Positions 7,871-14,881 of a stretch of 64,000 nucleotides of DNA are shown here, in pieces. Both the position numbers and the translations under genes were made by a program. Below the pieces are notes generated by a model that worked only from the letters and a program-made list of their open reading frames with translations, ran no database searches and was not told the DNA's origin. Position 1 is the stretch's first letter, and each line of letters starts with the position of its first letter. This stretch comes from Clostridium sp. CAG:354_28_25 (GTDB lineage Bacteria; Bacillota; Clostridia; TANB77; CAG-508), in assembly GCA_001915925.1 (NCBI GenBank), contig MNRL01000017.1, positions 30,248 through 94,247 on the forward strand, given 5' to 3'.

Positions 7871-7906
7871 AAAAGGGATTTAAGGAACGTCCCCAAAATC
7901 CCTTTT
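7871..7906 (-). terminator. groESL terminator built on the GGGGACGTTCC palindrome (copy A)
   Basis: AAAAGGGATTT (7871-7881) pairs with AAATCCCTTTT (7896-7906); the loop, read on the minus strand, carries GGGGACGTTCC. A T-run follows on the minus strand. It lies 12-16 nt after the groEL stop. The same core occurs after deoD (13840), glmS (19503) and within the end of the trmH-like gene (40266), always in the sense direction of the gene before it. Confidence 0.8.
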
Positions 7907-7917
7907 CACTTTTTTTA

Positions 7918-9555
7918 TTAATACATTCCTCCCATGTCTGGCATTCCTGTATTTGCTCCTCCAACACAGTTACATTTTTCTTCTTTTTTATCTGCTACTA
8001 GGCTTTCTGTTGTTAATATCATAGAAGCTATACTTTCAGCATTTTGTAAAGCACTTCTTGTAACTTTAGTTGGATCAACTACACCTGCTTTTTTCATATC
8101 TTCATATTTTTCAGCTCTTGCATTAAATCCAACACCTTTAGCTGATTTTTTAACTTCTTCTACTATAACTGCTGGTTCTAAGCCTGCATTTCTAGCTATT
8201 TGTTTTGCTGGTTCTTCTAATGCTTTAAGAACTATTGAAGCTCCTAATTTTTCGTCTCCTTCTAATGTATCAACAAATTTGCTAACTTCTGGAATAATAT
8301 CTACATATGTTGTTCCACCACCTGCAACAATACCTTCTTCAACTGCTGCTTTTGTTGCAGATAATGCATCTTCAATTCTTAATTTTTTATCTTTCATTTC
8401 TATTTCTGTTGCAGCTCCAACTTCTATTACAGCTACACCACCAGCAATTTTAGCTAATCTTTCTTGTAGCTTTTCTCTATCAAAATCGCTCTTTTCTTCA
8501 TTTATTTGAGCTTTTAATTGTCCAATTCTATCAGCTATTTGCTGTTTATCTCCCATTCCATCAACAATTATTGTATTTTCTTTTTGAACTTTAACTTGTT
8601 TTGCTCTTCCTAATTGGTCAATTCTGGTATCTTTAAGTTCTAATCCTAAATCACCTGTTATAACTTCTCCACCTGTTAAGATAGCTATATCTTGTAACAT
8701 TTCTTTTCTTCTATCACCATATCCAGGAGCTTTAACAGCAACTACATTTAATACACCTCTTAATTTATTAAGTACTAATGTAGATAATGCTTCATTTTCC
8801 ATATCATCACAGATAATAACTAATTTTGCAGATTGTTGCATTAAATTTTCTAATAATGGTAATATTTCTTGGATATTACTTATTTTCTTATCTGTAATTA
8901 AAATATATGGATTATCTAAAACAGCTTCCATTTTCTCTGTATCTGTTACCATATATGGAGAGATATATCCTTTATCAAATTGCATACCTTCTACTACATT
9001 AACTGCTGTATCAGATGTTTTTGATTCTTCTATTGTTATAACACCATCATTAGATACTTTTTCCATTGCTTCTGCAATTAAGTTTCCAACTTCTTCATTA
9101 TCTGATGATACACTTGCAACTCTTGCAATATCATCTTTTCCATTTACTGCAACACTTATTTTTTGTATTTCTTCTACAGCTTTTGCTGTTGCTTTATCCA
9201 TACCTCTTTTTATTGCCATTGGATCTCCACCAGCTGCAACATTCTTAACACCTTCTTTTACCATAGCTTGTGCTAAAACAGTTGCTGTAGTTGTTCCATC
9301 TCCTGCAACATCATTTGTTTTTGTAGAAACTTCTTTTACAAGTTTTGCTCCCATATTTTCGAAAGCGTCATCTAATTCTATTTCTTTCGCTATTGTTACA
9401 CCATCATTTGTTATTAATGGAGAACCAAATCCTTTATCTAGAACTACATTTCTACCTTTTGGTCCTAATGTAACCTTTACTGTATCTGCTAATTTATTTA
9501 CACCATTTAATAATGATTTTCTTGCATCTTCACCAAATTTAATTTCCTTTGCCAT
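7918..9555 (-). CDS. groEL: Chaperonin GroEL
   Basis: 545 residues, full length. Forms the double-ring folding chamber with GroES and ATP in the cytosol. The start MAKEIKFGEDARKSLLNGV, the nucleotide-binding VTLGPKGRNVVLDK and GDGTTTATVLAQAM, and the C-terminal equatorial GGGTTYVDIIP are all present. The tail is CNCVGGANTGMPDMGGMY, which ends in the usual Gly-Met repeat but also carries two cysteines near its start. It lies 26 nt after groES in one operon under the CIRCE elements and ends at the copy A terminator. Confidence 0.98.
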   Translation of the reverse strand: MAKEIKFGEDARKSLLNGVNKLADTVKVTLGPKGRNVVLDKGFGSPLITNDGVTIAKEIELDDAFENMGAKLVKEVSTKTNDVAGDGTTTATVLAQAMVKEGVKNVAAGGDPMAIKRGMDKATAKAVEEIQKISVAVNGKDDIARVASVSSDNEEVGNLIAEAMEKVSNDGVITIEESKTSDTAVNVVEGMQFDKGYISPYMVTDTEKMEAVLDNPYILITDKKISNIQEILPLLENLMQQSAKLVIICDDMENEALSTLVLNKLRGVLNVVAVKAPGYGDRRKEMLQDIAILTGGEVITGDLGLELKDTRIDQLGRAKQVKVQKENTIIVDGMGDKQQIADRIGQLKAQINEEKSDFDREKLQERLAKIAGGVAVIEVGAATEIEMKDKKLRIEDALSATKAAVEEGIVAGGGTTYVDIIPEVSKFVDTLEGDEKLGASIVLKALEEPAKQIARNAGLEPAVIVEEVKKSAKGVGFNARAEKYEDMKKAGVVDPTKVTRSALQNAESIASMILTTESLVADKKEEKCNCVGGANTGMPDMGGMY

Positions 9556-9581
9556 AGTAAATTACCAACCTTTCTTTTCTA

Positions 9582-9863
9582 TTATTCTACAACAGCTAAA
9601 ATATCTGATTGTCTTACAATCTTATATTCTTCGCCTTCATATTTAACATCTGAGCCTGAGTATGTGTTTATTATTACTCTATCTCCTTTTTTTACATACA
9701 TCTCTTCTAATTTACCATCAATTTTTTCGCCAGGACCAACCTCTATAACTTTTGCAGTTTGTGGTTTTTCCTTTGCTGATGTTGATAAAATAATTCCGCT
9801 TTTTGTTTTTTCCTCTTCTTCTTCCATTTTTAATAATACTCTGTCTGCTAATGGTTTTATCAT
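9582..9863 (-). CDS. groES: Co-chaperonin GroES
   Basis: 93 residues. The heptameric lid of the GroEL chamber. MIKPLADRVLLKMEEEEEKTKSGIILST includes the mobile loop, followed by VIEVGPG and the GDRVIINTYSG roof region. A GGAGG site lies 9 nt before the ATG. It is the first gene of groESL, and the untranslated leader contains a CIRCE operator, so HrcA repression with heat-shock induction is expected. hrcA is not in the window. Confidence 0.98.
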   Translation of the reverse strand: MIKPLADRVLLKMEEEEEKTKSGIILSTSAKEKPQTAKVIEVGPGEKIDGKLEEMYVKKGDRVIINTYSGSDVKYEGEEYKIVRQSDILAVVE

Positions 9864-9889
9864 TACACATTACCTCCTATATATGATTA

Positions 9890-9916
9890 TTAGCACTCTT
9901 TCTTTGTGACTGCTAA
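9890..9916 (-). promoter_or_regulatory. CIRCE operator (HrcA site) of groESL
   Basis: TTAGCACTC (9890-9898), nine bases, then GACTGCTAA (9908-9916). This is the canonical TTAGCACTC-N9-GAGTGCTAA with one mismatch. It covers the expected transcription start and lies about 27 nt before the groES ATG. Confidence 0.93.
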
Positions 9917-9919
9917 TAA

Positions 9920-9959
9920 TTTATACCTTTTTTTAGCACTTGTCAAGTATGTTTGCTAA
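9920..9959 (-). promoter_or_regulatory. groESL promoter overlapped by a second, degenerate CIRCE
   Basis: On the minus strand TTGACA (9946-9941) is followed by TATAAA (9925-9920) with a 15-nt gap. The same stretch contains TTAGCACTT (9933-9941), nine bases, GTTTGCTAA (9951-9959): a CIRCE-like inverted repeat with three differences from consensus that covers the -35 box. Two stacked sites suggest tight HrcA control. Confidence 0.6.
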
Positions 9960-10054
9960 TTTTCACATAAAATTCACATTTCTGTTTTTAAGCAAGTTTT
10001 CATTATTAATTTTATTAATAAGCTCACTTTTTTATAACCAATTTTTATATTTAA

Positions 10055-10083
10055 TAAAGACTAGAATTTGCTCTAGCCTTTAT
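10055..10083 (-). terminator. Intrinsic terminator after pyrG
   Basis: AAAGACTAGA (10056-10065) pairs with TCTAGCCTTT (10072-10081) with one mismatch; on the minus strand TTATTAAATA follows. It lies about 45 nt beyond the pyrG stop. The gap from 9961 to 10054 otherwise shows only the TTTTCACA-like direct repeat at 9960-9978. Confidence 0.65.
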
Positions 10084-10128
10084 CTTATTTTCTTTTACTT
10101 TACCTCATTTTCCAAACAGGAACGTCTT

Positions 10129-11730
10129 CTAATCAATTTCTTTTGCTGCTTTTATTAGTCCGACAAATACTGGTGCTGGTCTATTTGGTCTTGATTTTAG
10201 TTCTGGATGGAATTGAACACCAATAAAAAATGGATGTTTCTTATATTCTACTATTTCTACTAATTCTCCATTTGGTGAAATTCCAGAACATATTAAGCCT
10301 GCATTTTCTAGCATTTCTTTATATTCATTGTTATACTCAAAGCGATGTCTATGTCTTTCGAAAATATTTTCTTTCTCATATAATTCTTTTACTTTAGTAT
10401 TTTCCTTTAATAAACAAGGATATTCACCAAGTCTCATTGTTCCACCTTTTTTCTTAACTTCCTTTTGTTCATCCATTATATGTATAACTTTATTTTTAGC
10501 ATTTTCATTAAACTCTTCTGAATTCACATCTTCTAACTTTAATACATTTCTTGCAAATTCTACAACTGCCATCTGCATTCCCAAACAAATTCCTAAAAAT
10601 GGAATATTGTTTTCTCTAACATATTCAATTGCTGTTATCATTCCTTCTATTCCTCTATTTCCAAATCCTCCCGGAACTACAATTCCGTCATATCCTTTTA
10701 ATTTTTCTTCTACATTATCTTTATTTAATTTTTCTGAATCTATTAAATCTACTTTTACTTTTACATTATTTGCATAACCTGCATGTGTTAAACTTTCTAT
10801 TACTGATATATATGAATCTTCTAATTTAGTATATTTTCCTACAATTGCAATTTTTACTGTTTTATCTTTTATATTTTCTATCTTATTTATCATTTCTTGC
10901 CATTCAGAATTGTCTGGAATATAGTTATCTAATCTTAGTTGGTTGCAAACAGCCCTTCCTAATCCTTCTCTTTCTAGCATAAGTGGTACTTCATATAAAC
11001 ATTTTACTGTTTTATTTTGGATTACATTTTCTTTTCTTACATTACAGAACAACGCTAGTTTTTCTCTTATAGAATCTGGTATATCTATTTCACTTCTGCA
11101 TACTAATATGTTCGGTTTTATTCCATAAGATTGTAATTCTTTAACCGAATGTTGAGTTGGTTTTGATTTTATCTCGTTAGAGCCACTTATATATGGAAGT
11201 AGTGTAACATGAATATATAGCACATCTTCTGGATTTTTTTCTAAGCCCACTTGTCTTATTGCTTCTATTATAGAAAGACCCTCTATATCTCCAACAGTCC
11301 CTCCTATTTCTGTAATTACTATATCAGTATCTGTATTTTCGAAACTATATATCTTTTCCTTTATTTTATTTGTTACATGTGGGATAACTTGTACTGTTTT
11401 TCCCAAATATTCTCCTTCTCTTTCTTTCTCTAAAACTTCTAAATAAATTTTTCCCATAGTAATACTAGAATCTTTAGTTAAATTTTCATCTATAAATCTT
11501 TCATAATGTCCTAAATCCAAATCTGTTTCTGCTCCATCATCTGTAACAAATACTTCTCCATGTTCATATGGGCTCATTGTTCCCGGATCTACATTTAAAT
11601 ATGGGTCGAATTTCTGAATAGTTACCTTATATCCTCTATTTTTCAAAAGCCTACCTAATGATGCTGCTGTTATACCTTTTCCAAGTCCAGAAACAACTCC
11701 TCCTGTTACAAAAATATACTTAGTATTCAT
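10129..11730 (-). CDS. pyrG: CTP synthase PyrG
   Basis: 533 residues from the ATG at 11730 (MNTKYIFVTGGVVSGLGKGI); an in-frame ATG nine codons upstream overlaps the leader terminator tail and is less likely. Converts UTP to CTP with ATP and glutamine. The N-terminal synthetase domain has the P-loop GGVVSGLGKGI and DPYLNVDPGTMSP. The C-terminal class I glutaminase has FLGICLGMQ (nucleophile Cys) and the His-x-Glu near GVQFHPE. It is preceded by its own promoter and a strong terminator-like leader hairpin, suggesting attenuation. Confidence 0.97.
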   Translation of the reverse strand: MNTKYIFVTGGVVSGLGKGITAASLGRLLKNRGYKVTIQKFDPYLNVDPGTMSPYEHGEVFVTDDGAETDLDLGHYERFIDENLTKDSSITMGKIYLEVLEKEREGEYLGKTVQVIPHVTNKIKEKIYSFENTDTDIVITEIGGTVGDIEGLSIIEAIRQVGLEKNPEDVLYIHVTLLPYISGSNEIKSKPTQHSVKELQSYGIKPNILVCRSEIDIPDSIREKLALFCNVRKENVIQNKTVKCLYEVPLMLEREGLGRAVCNQLRLDNYIPDNSEWQEMINKIENIKDKTVKIAIVGKYTKLEDSYISVIESLTHAGYANNVKVKVDLIDSEKLNKDNVEEKLKGYDGIVVPGGFGNRGIEGMITAIEYVRENNIPFLGICLGMQMAVVEFARNVLKLEDVNSEEFNENAKNKVIHIMDEQKEVKKKGGTMRLGEYPCLLKENTKVKELYEKENIFERHRHRFEYNNEYKEMLENAGLICSGISPNGELVEIVEYKKHPFFIGVQFHPELKSRPNRPAPVFVGLIKAAKEID

Positions 11731-11759
11731 ATATATTAACCCCTTTCTAAAAAACAAAA

Positions 11760-11803
11760 GAGAGATTAAAAAATCGCCAAAATCGGTTTTTTTTTAATCT
11801 CTC
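11760..11803 (-). terminator. Leader terminator/attenuator in front of pyrG
   Basis: GAGAGATTAAAAAA (11760-11773) pairs with the T-run and AATCTCTC (11787-11803). On the minus strand the stem is followed by TTTTGTTTTTT and then the pyrG ribosome site. A promoter lies upstream at 11826-11854, so this stem sits inside the pyrG leader as in the CTP-controlled pyrG attenuators of other Bacillota. It could also end the transcript of the gene at 11859. Confidence 0.75.
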
Positions 11804-11825
11804 ATATTCTTAATTAATTTTCTTC

Positions 11826-11854
11826 ATTCTATCATACTAATTTTTATCATTCAA
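11826..11854 (-). promoter_or_regulatory. pyrG promoter
   Basis: On the minus strand TTGAAT (11854-11849), a 17-nt spacer and TAGAAT (11831-11826), placed between the stop of the upstream gene and the leader terminator. The initial transcribed bases are not a GGG run, unlike Bacillus pyrG. Confidence 0.6.
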
Positions 11855-11858
11855 GTAT

Positions 11859-12248
11859 TTAAGAAATTTTATCTAATGTATATTGGAAAGTAGCTGCAAA
11901 TAATGTTATTAATTTAAATAATACTGTGTATAAGATTTCTCCTATTAATGACATTATTAATGCTCCAATTAGTGCTGTAACAAATATAAATAATACTGGA
12001 TGTAGCTCTGTCTTATATATTTCTTGCACTATTATAATATACAATCTAGCAACACAAATCATTATTAATATGTAAATTATGAAACCTATAAAATTAAATT
12101 GTCCCATAATTACTGTTGATGATAAGAAATATGCTACCTTTATAATAACAGCTGCAGCAAAAGCCTCAATTTTTTTATCTCTTTTAAAATATTCATACAC
12201 TAAAATTGCTACTATTATATCAAAAACAAAATTTAATGCTATTACCAT
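11859..12248 (-). CDS. Small membrane protein of unknown function
   Basis: 129 residues, about four hydrophobic helices (residues 3-20, 28-46, 52-74 and 82-112) and few charged residues. I do not recognise a family. It begins 15 nt after the gene at 12264-12947, with a GGAGG site, so the two form an operon. The neighbour is also membrane-anchored, so they may act together in the envelope. There is no signal peptide cleavage site and no catalytic motif. Confidence 0.7.
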   Translation of the reverse strand: MVIALNFVFDIIVAILVYEYFKRDKKIEAFAAAVIIKVAYFLSSTVIMGQFNFIGFIIYILIMICVARLYIIIVQEIYKTELHPVLFIFVTALIGALIMSLIGEILYTVLFKLITLFAATFQYTLDKIS

Positions 12249-12263
12249 GAAATTTACCTCCTT

Positions 12264-12947
12264 TTATAAATCCATTGTATTAATGATTTCTAATACTCTT
12301 TCTTCAAATTCTACTTCTTTGTCTTCGTTATTAATACTTGTCATAACAATTGTTTTCATTTGATTATCACTATTTACAATATAATATACTTTTCCTTTTT
12401 CTTCAGTTGCATCTTCTGAGTTTGTATATGTATAATTATAAGTTACGTAGTAAATATCATCTGTAGATTTTATAAATTCTTTTGAATCTAAAGTAATTAA
12501 ATAATCATCTGTAGCATTTAATTCTTCTTGAATATCGATTTCCTGATAAGCAGCATCTGCTTCTTCTTTATTACTTAAATCAATTATGTCTTTTCCTGTT
12601 GAAATAGCATCATCTTTAACTGCTACTAAATTTCCTGTTTTTAAATCAACTAATTTTGTATAACCAGCTGTATAACTATCTACCATTGACATTTCTGTAG
12701 AATCATATGTCCAATAATCAGTTTTAGTATTTTCTGTAGTGTAGTCTATTTCACTATTTAAATCATCTATACATTGCATTGATGTTACACCTGTAACCAA
12801 TGCCATTGAAATTACACAAAATAAGAATATAACAATAACTTGATAAACTTTAATCTTTTTTTGACTTATTCCATATATAATTCCTAAAATAGCTATTATA
12901 ATCATTATGATTACTACTATATGGCTTAAATATAAACATGTCCACAT
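12264..12947 (-). CDS. Membrane-anchored extracytoplasmic protein of unknown function
   Basis: 227 residues. Two N-terminal hydrophobic helices (about 9-26 and 34-54, IVVIIMIIIAILGIIYGI and VIVIFLFCVISMALVTGV) are followed by an acidic, Thr/Tyr/Asp-rich domain of about 170 residues (FIKSTDDIYYVTYNYTYTN, KGKVYYIVNS) that should lie outside the cell. The composition suggests a small beta-rich domain. No family recognised. GGAGAG precedes the ATG. It is the first gene of a two-gene unit with the membrane protein downstream. Confidence 0.7.
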   Translation of the reverse strand: MWTCLYLSHIVVIIMIIIAILGIIYGISQKKIKVYQVIVIFLFCVISMALVTGVTSMQCIDDLNSEIDYTTENTKTDYWTYDSTEMSMVDSYTAGYTKLVDLKTGNLVAVKDDAISTGKDIIDLSNKEEADAAYQEIDIQEELNATDDYLITLDSKEFIKSTDDIYYVTYNYTYTNSEDATEEKGKVYYIVNSDNQMKTIVMTSINNEDKEVEFEERVLEIINTMDL

Positions 12948-13112
12948 ATTTATCTCTCCTTTTTTCGCTTTTTCTACAAATATTATACATTTTTTGCATT
13001 AATTTGTATATTTCCATAATATTACTTTTATGTTACATTTATATATCACAAGATTATAACTTTTTAATAATATGATATACTAATATAAAATTTAATTTTA
13101 GGAGGTTTATAT

Positions 13113-13832
13113 ATGACACCACATAATGAAGCTGAAATTGGCGACTTTGCAAAAACTGTTATTATGCCTGGAGATCCTTTACGTGCAAAATATATAGCAG
13201 AAAATTTTTTAGAAGATGCCAAATTAGTTAATTCTGTTAGAAATATGTTAGCATATACAGGTTTATATAAAGGAAAAAGAATTTCTGTTATGGCACATGG
13301 TATGGGTATGCCAAGTGTTGGAATTTATTCATATGAATTATATAAATTTTATGATGTAGAAAATATTATAAGGATTGGTTCTTGCGGAGGATATATTAAA
13401 GAATTAGACCTATTTGATGTTGTTCTTGCAGATGACGTCTATACAGAAGGAAATTATGCACTTACTTTTAATAATGACGATTGCCATATTTGTTCAGCAG
13501 ATAAAAATCTTAATTCTATAATAAAACAAGTCGCTGACATTTCTGATATAAAAGTAACAGAAGGAAATACTGTTTGTACAGATGCTGTAGATTTTTATAT
13601 GACAAACCCTAAAAAATTCTTTAATAGAATTCCCAAAAATATAAATCCTATAGCAGCAGAAATGGAAGCATTTGCATTATTCTACAATGCAAAACTTTTA
13701 AATAAAAAAGCTGCTTGTTTAATGACAGTTGTAGACTCACAATTTATAAACAAACAAGCAACACCAGAAGAACGCGAACAAGGATTAACAAAAATGATTA
13801 AAATTGCTCTAGAAGCTGGAATATTGTTATAG
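13113..13832 (+). CDS. deoD: Purine-nucleoside phosphorylase, DeoD type
   Basis: 239 residues. Cleaves purine (deoxy)ribonucleosides with phosphate to base and sugar-1-phosphate in salvage. Conserved MTPHNEAEIGDFAKTVIMPGDPLRAKYIAE, GMGMPSVGIYSYEL, RIGSCGG (phosphate site) and AAEMEAFALF (ribose/base site) identify the hexameric DeoD type rather than the trimeric PunA type. AGGAGG precedes the ATG. It stands alone on the plus strand, divergent from the membrane-protein pair, and ends at the copy B terminator. Pyrimidine-nucleoside phosphorylase at 46 kb is its salvage partner. Confidence 0.97.
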   Translation: MTPHNEAEIGDFAKTVIMPGDPLRAKYIAENFLEDAKLVNSVRNMLAYTGLYKGKRISVMAHGMGMPSVGIYSYELYKFYDVENIIRIGSCGGYIKELDLFDVVLADDVYTEGNYALTFNNDDCHICSADKNLNSIIKQVADISDIKVTEGNTVCTDAVDFYMTNPKKFFNRIPKNINPIAAEMEAFALFYNAKLLNKKAACLMTVVDSQFINKQATPEEREQGLTKMIKIALEAGILL

Positions 13833-13839
13833 ATTTATG

Positions 13840-13871
13840 GGGATTTGGGGACGGTCCTAAAATCCCTTTTT
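13840..13871 (+). terminator. deoD terminator with the GGGGACGTTCC-type palindrome (copy B)
   Basis: GGGATTT (13840-13846) pairs with AAATCCC (13860-13866), followed by TTTTT. The loop carries GGGGACGGTCC, one base different from the other copies. It begins 7 nt after the deoD stop. Confidence 0.85.
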
Positions 13872-13933
13872 GTATAATTTAATTAACAGCAACATTTTTG
13901 ATTGCTTTTTAGATTTATAATTTTATCAAAATT

Positions 13934-13976
13934 GAAAAAACAGCCATACCTAATCTAGGTTTATGACTGTTTTTTC
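13934..13976. terminator. Bidirectional terminator between deoD and the gene at 14005
   Basis: GAAAAAACAG (13934-13943) pairs with CTGTTTTTTC (13967-13976), with further pairing inside (CATA/TATG, CCTA/TAGG). A- and T-runs on both sides let it stop transcription from either strand at this convergent junction. Confidence 0.85.
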
Positions 13977-14004
13977 ATTGCTTTTGCATCGAGCTTTTGA
14001 AAAG

Positions 14005-14364
14005 TTAGTGAAAGTAGAACCACCTTGCAACATCTGTTTCTTCGCACTTTTTTAGATAGTTGAGACCAAACAAAACATTTTCAATTTGCTGTTCTGTTGG
14101 CTTCCTATATATCAGAAGCTCATTTATCTTGTTCAATATTTCTAGCAGCCTCTCATTTTTTATGGAGATAAAATAAATTACACATATAACTGCTTCCATC
14201 ACAAATAGAACAATTATGTTGACATATGAAACAAGTAATATAAACGGTGTGATAGCCACCGCCAAAAATATCTGTCTAATATTGTCAATATTCATTCTAT
14301 CGTTAATCTCTTGAACAAATGGCTTAACCGTTATATTTTTTATATTAGCTTTGTTTATTTCCAT
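14005..14364 (-). CDS. Membrane protein of unknown function, partner of the next gene
   Basis: 119 residues from the ATG at 14364, two bases after the upstream stop, so translation is coupled. There are two hydrophobic segments at about residues 33-50 and 52-68 (IFLAVAITPFILLVSYVN, IIVLFVMEAVICVIYFI); the rest is mixed and charged, ending CEETDVARWFYFH. No family recognised. Base composition is higher in G+C than its neighbours, as in the gene upstream and at 16832, which may mean later acquisition. Confidence 0.65.
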   Translation of the reverse strand: MEINKANIKNITVKPFVQEINDRMNIDNIRQIFLAVAITPFILLVSYVNIIVLFVMEAVICVIYFISIKNERLLEILNKINELLIYRKPTEQQIENVLFGLNYLKKCEETDVARWFYFH

Positions 14365-14366
14365 CC

Positions 14367-14771
14367 TTAGCAATAACAAGTATCCACTTTTCTAAATATG
14401 CTTTCATATTGCACCATTTCCTTATACTTTACTGCATAAATAATCTGTGGCAATAGAAAATATATTGCAGAAAAGGTCATTGCAATAAAATATAACGCCG
14501 CCACTAAACCAACTGCAACTCCGGAAGCCAAAATAAATGCTCCAATTATTGCCAAATTAAAAAGTATCATCCCTGTTATCATTTTCTTTTTGGATGGCTT
14601 TTCATCTTCTTTATTGGCCTGCATCTCCTTCTCCATTACCTCAACCATATTCATAAGACTTGCCACAAGCGTTCCGTCTTTTTGGATTGCTACTTTCGCT
14701 GCGATTCCTGTTTCTGGTGATTTTACTACTAGTAAATCTCCCACTTTGTAACCTAACCGCTCTCTTCTCAT
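14367..14771 (-). CDS. Membrane protein of unknown function with a small soluble N-terminal domain
   Basis: 134 residues from the ATG at 14771 (GGAG site 8 nt upstream); a longer reading frame upstream overlaps the promoter and is unlikely. The N-terminal ~55 residues (RLGYKVGDLLVVKSPETGIA) look like a small beta-barrel. Two membrane helices follow at about 68-90 and 92-112 (ILFNLAIIGAFILASGVAVG), with a tail ending in DTCYC. No family recognised. It has its own promoter (14808-14836) and forms a two-gene unit with the gene at 14005. Local G+C is clearly higher than in uvrC (25 of 60 bases at 14641-14700). Confidence 0.68.
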   Translation of the reverse strand: MRRERLGYKVGDLLVVKSPETGIAAKVAIQKDGTLVASLMNMVEVMEKEMQANKEDEKPSKKKMITGMILFNLAIIGAFILASGVAVGLVAALYFIAMTFSAIYFLLPQIIYAVKYKEMVQYESIFRKVDTCYC

Positions 14772-14807
14772 TATTCTTTCTCCTTTCAACAGATTGTAAA
14801 CATAATT

Positions 14808-14836
14808 ATTATACCATTTTTTCCATATATTGTCTA
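14808..14836 (-). promoter_or_regulatory. Promoter of the 14005-14771 gene pair
   Basis: On the minus strand TAGACA (14836-14831), a 17-nt spacer and a perfect TATAAT (14813-14808), just after the uvrC terminator. Confidence 0.7.
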
Positions 14837-14837
14837 A

Positions 14838-14872
14838 CAAAAAACTGCTCTCTATACTTCACGAAAGCAGTT
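14838..14872 (-). terminator. Intrinsic terminator after uvrC
   Basis: On the minus strand AACTGCT (14872-14866) pairs with AGCAGTT (14849-14843) across a 16-nt loop, followed by TTTTG. It starts 10 nt past the uvrC stop. Confidence 0.7.
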
Positions 14873-14881
14873 ATTATTATA

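Noticed and set aside
7934..8509. 191-codon plus-strand frame opposite groEL
   Set aside because: Exact antisense shadow of groEL with no ribosome site; Ser/Ala/Thr-rich product mirrors groEL codon use.
10115..10128. GGAACGTC near the pyrG stop as a fifth copy of the GGGGACGTTCC repeat
   Set aside because: Only eight core bases match and the flanking GGGATT/AATCCC arms are absent.
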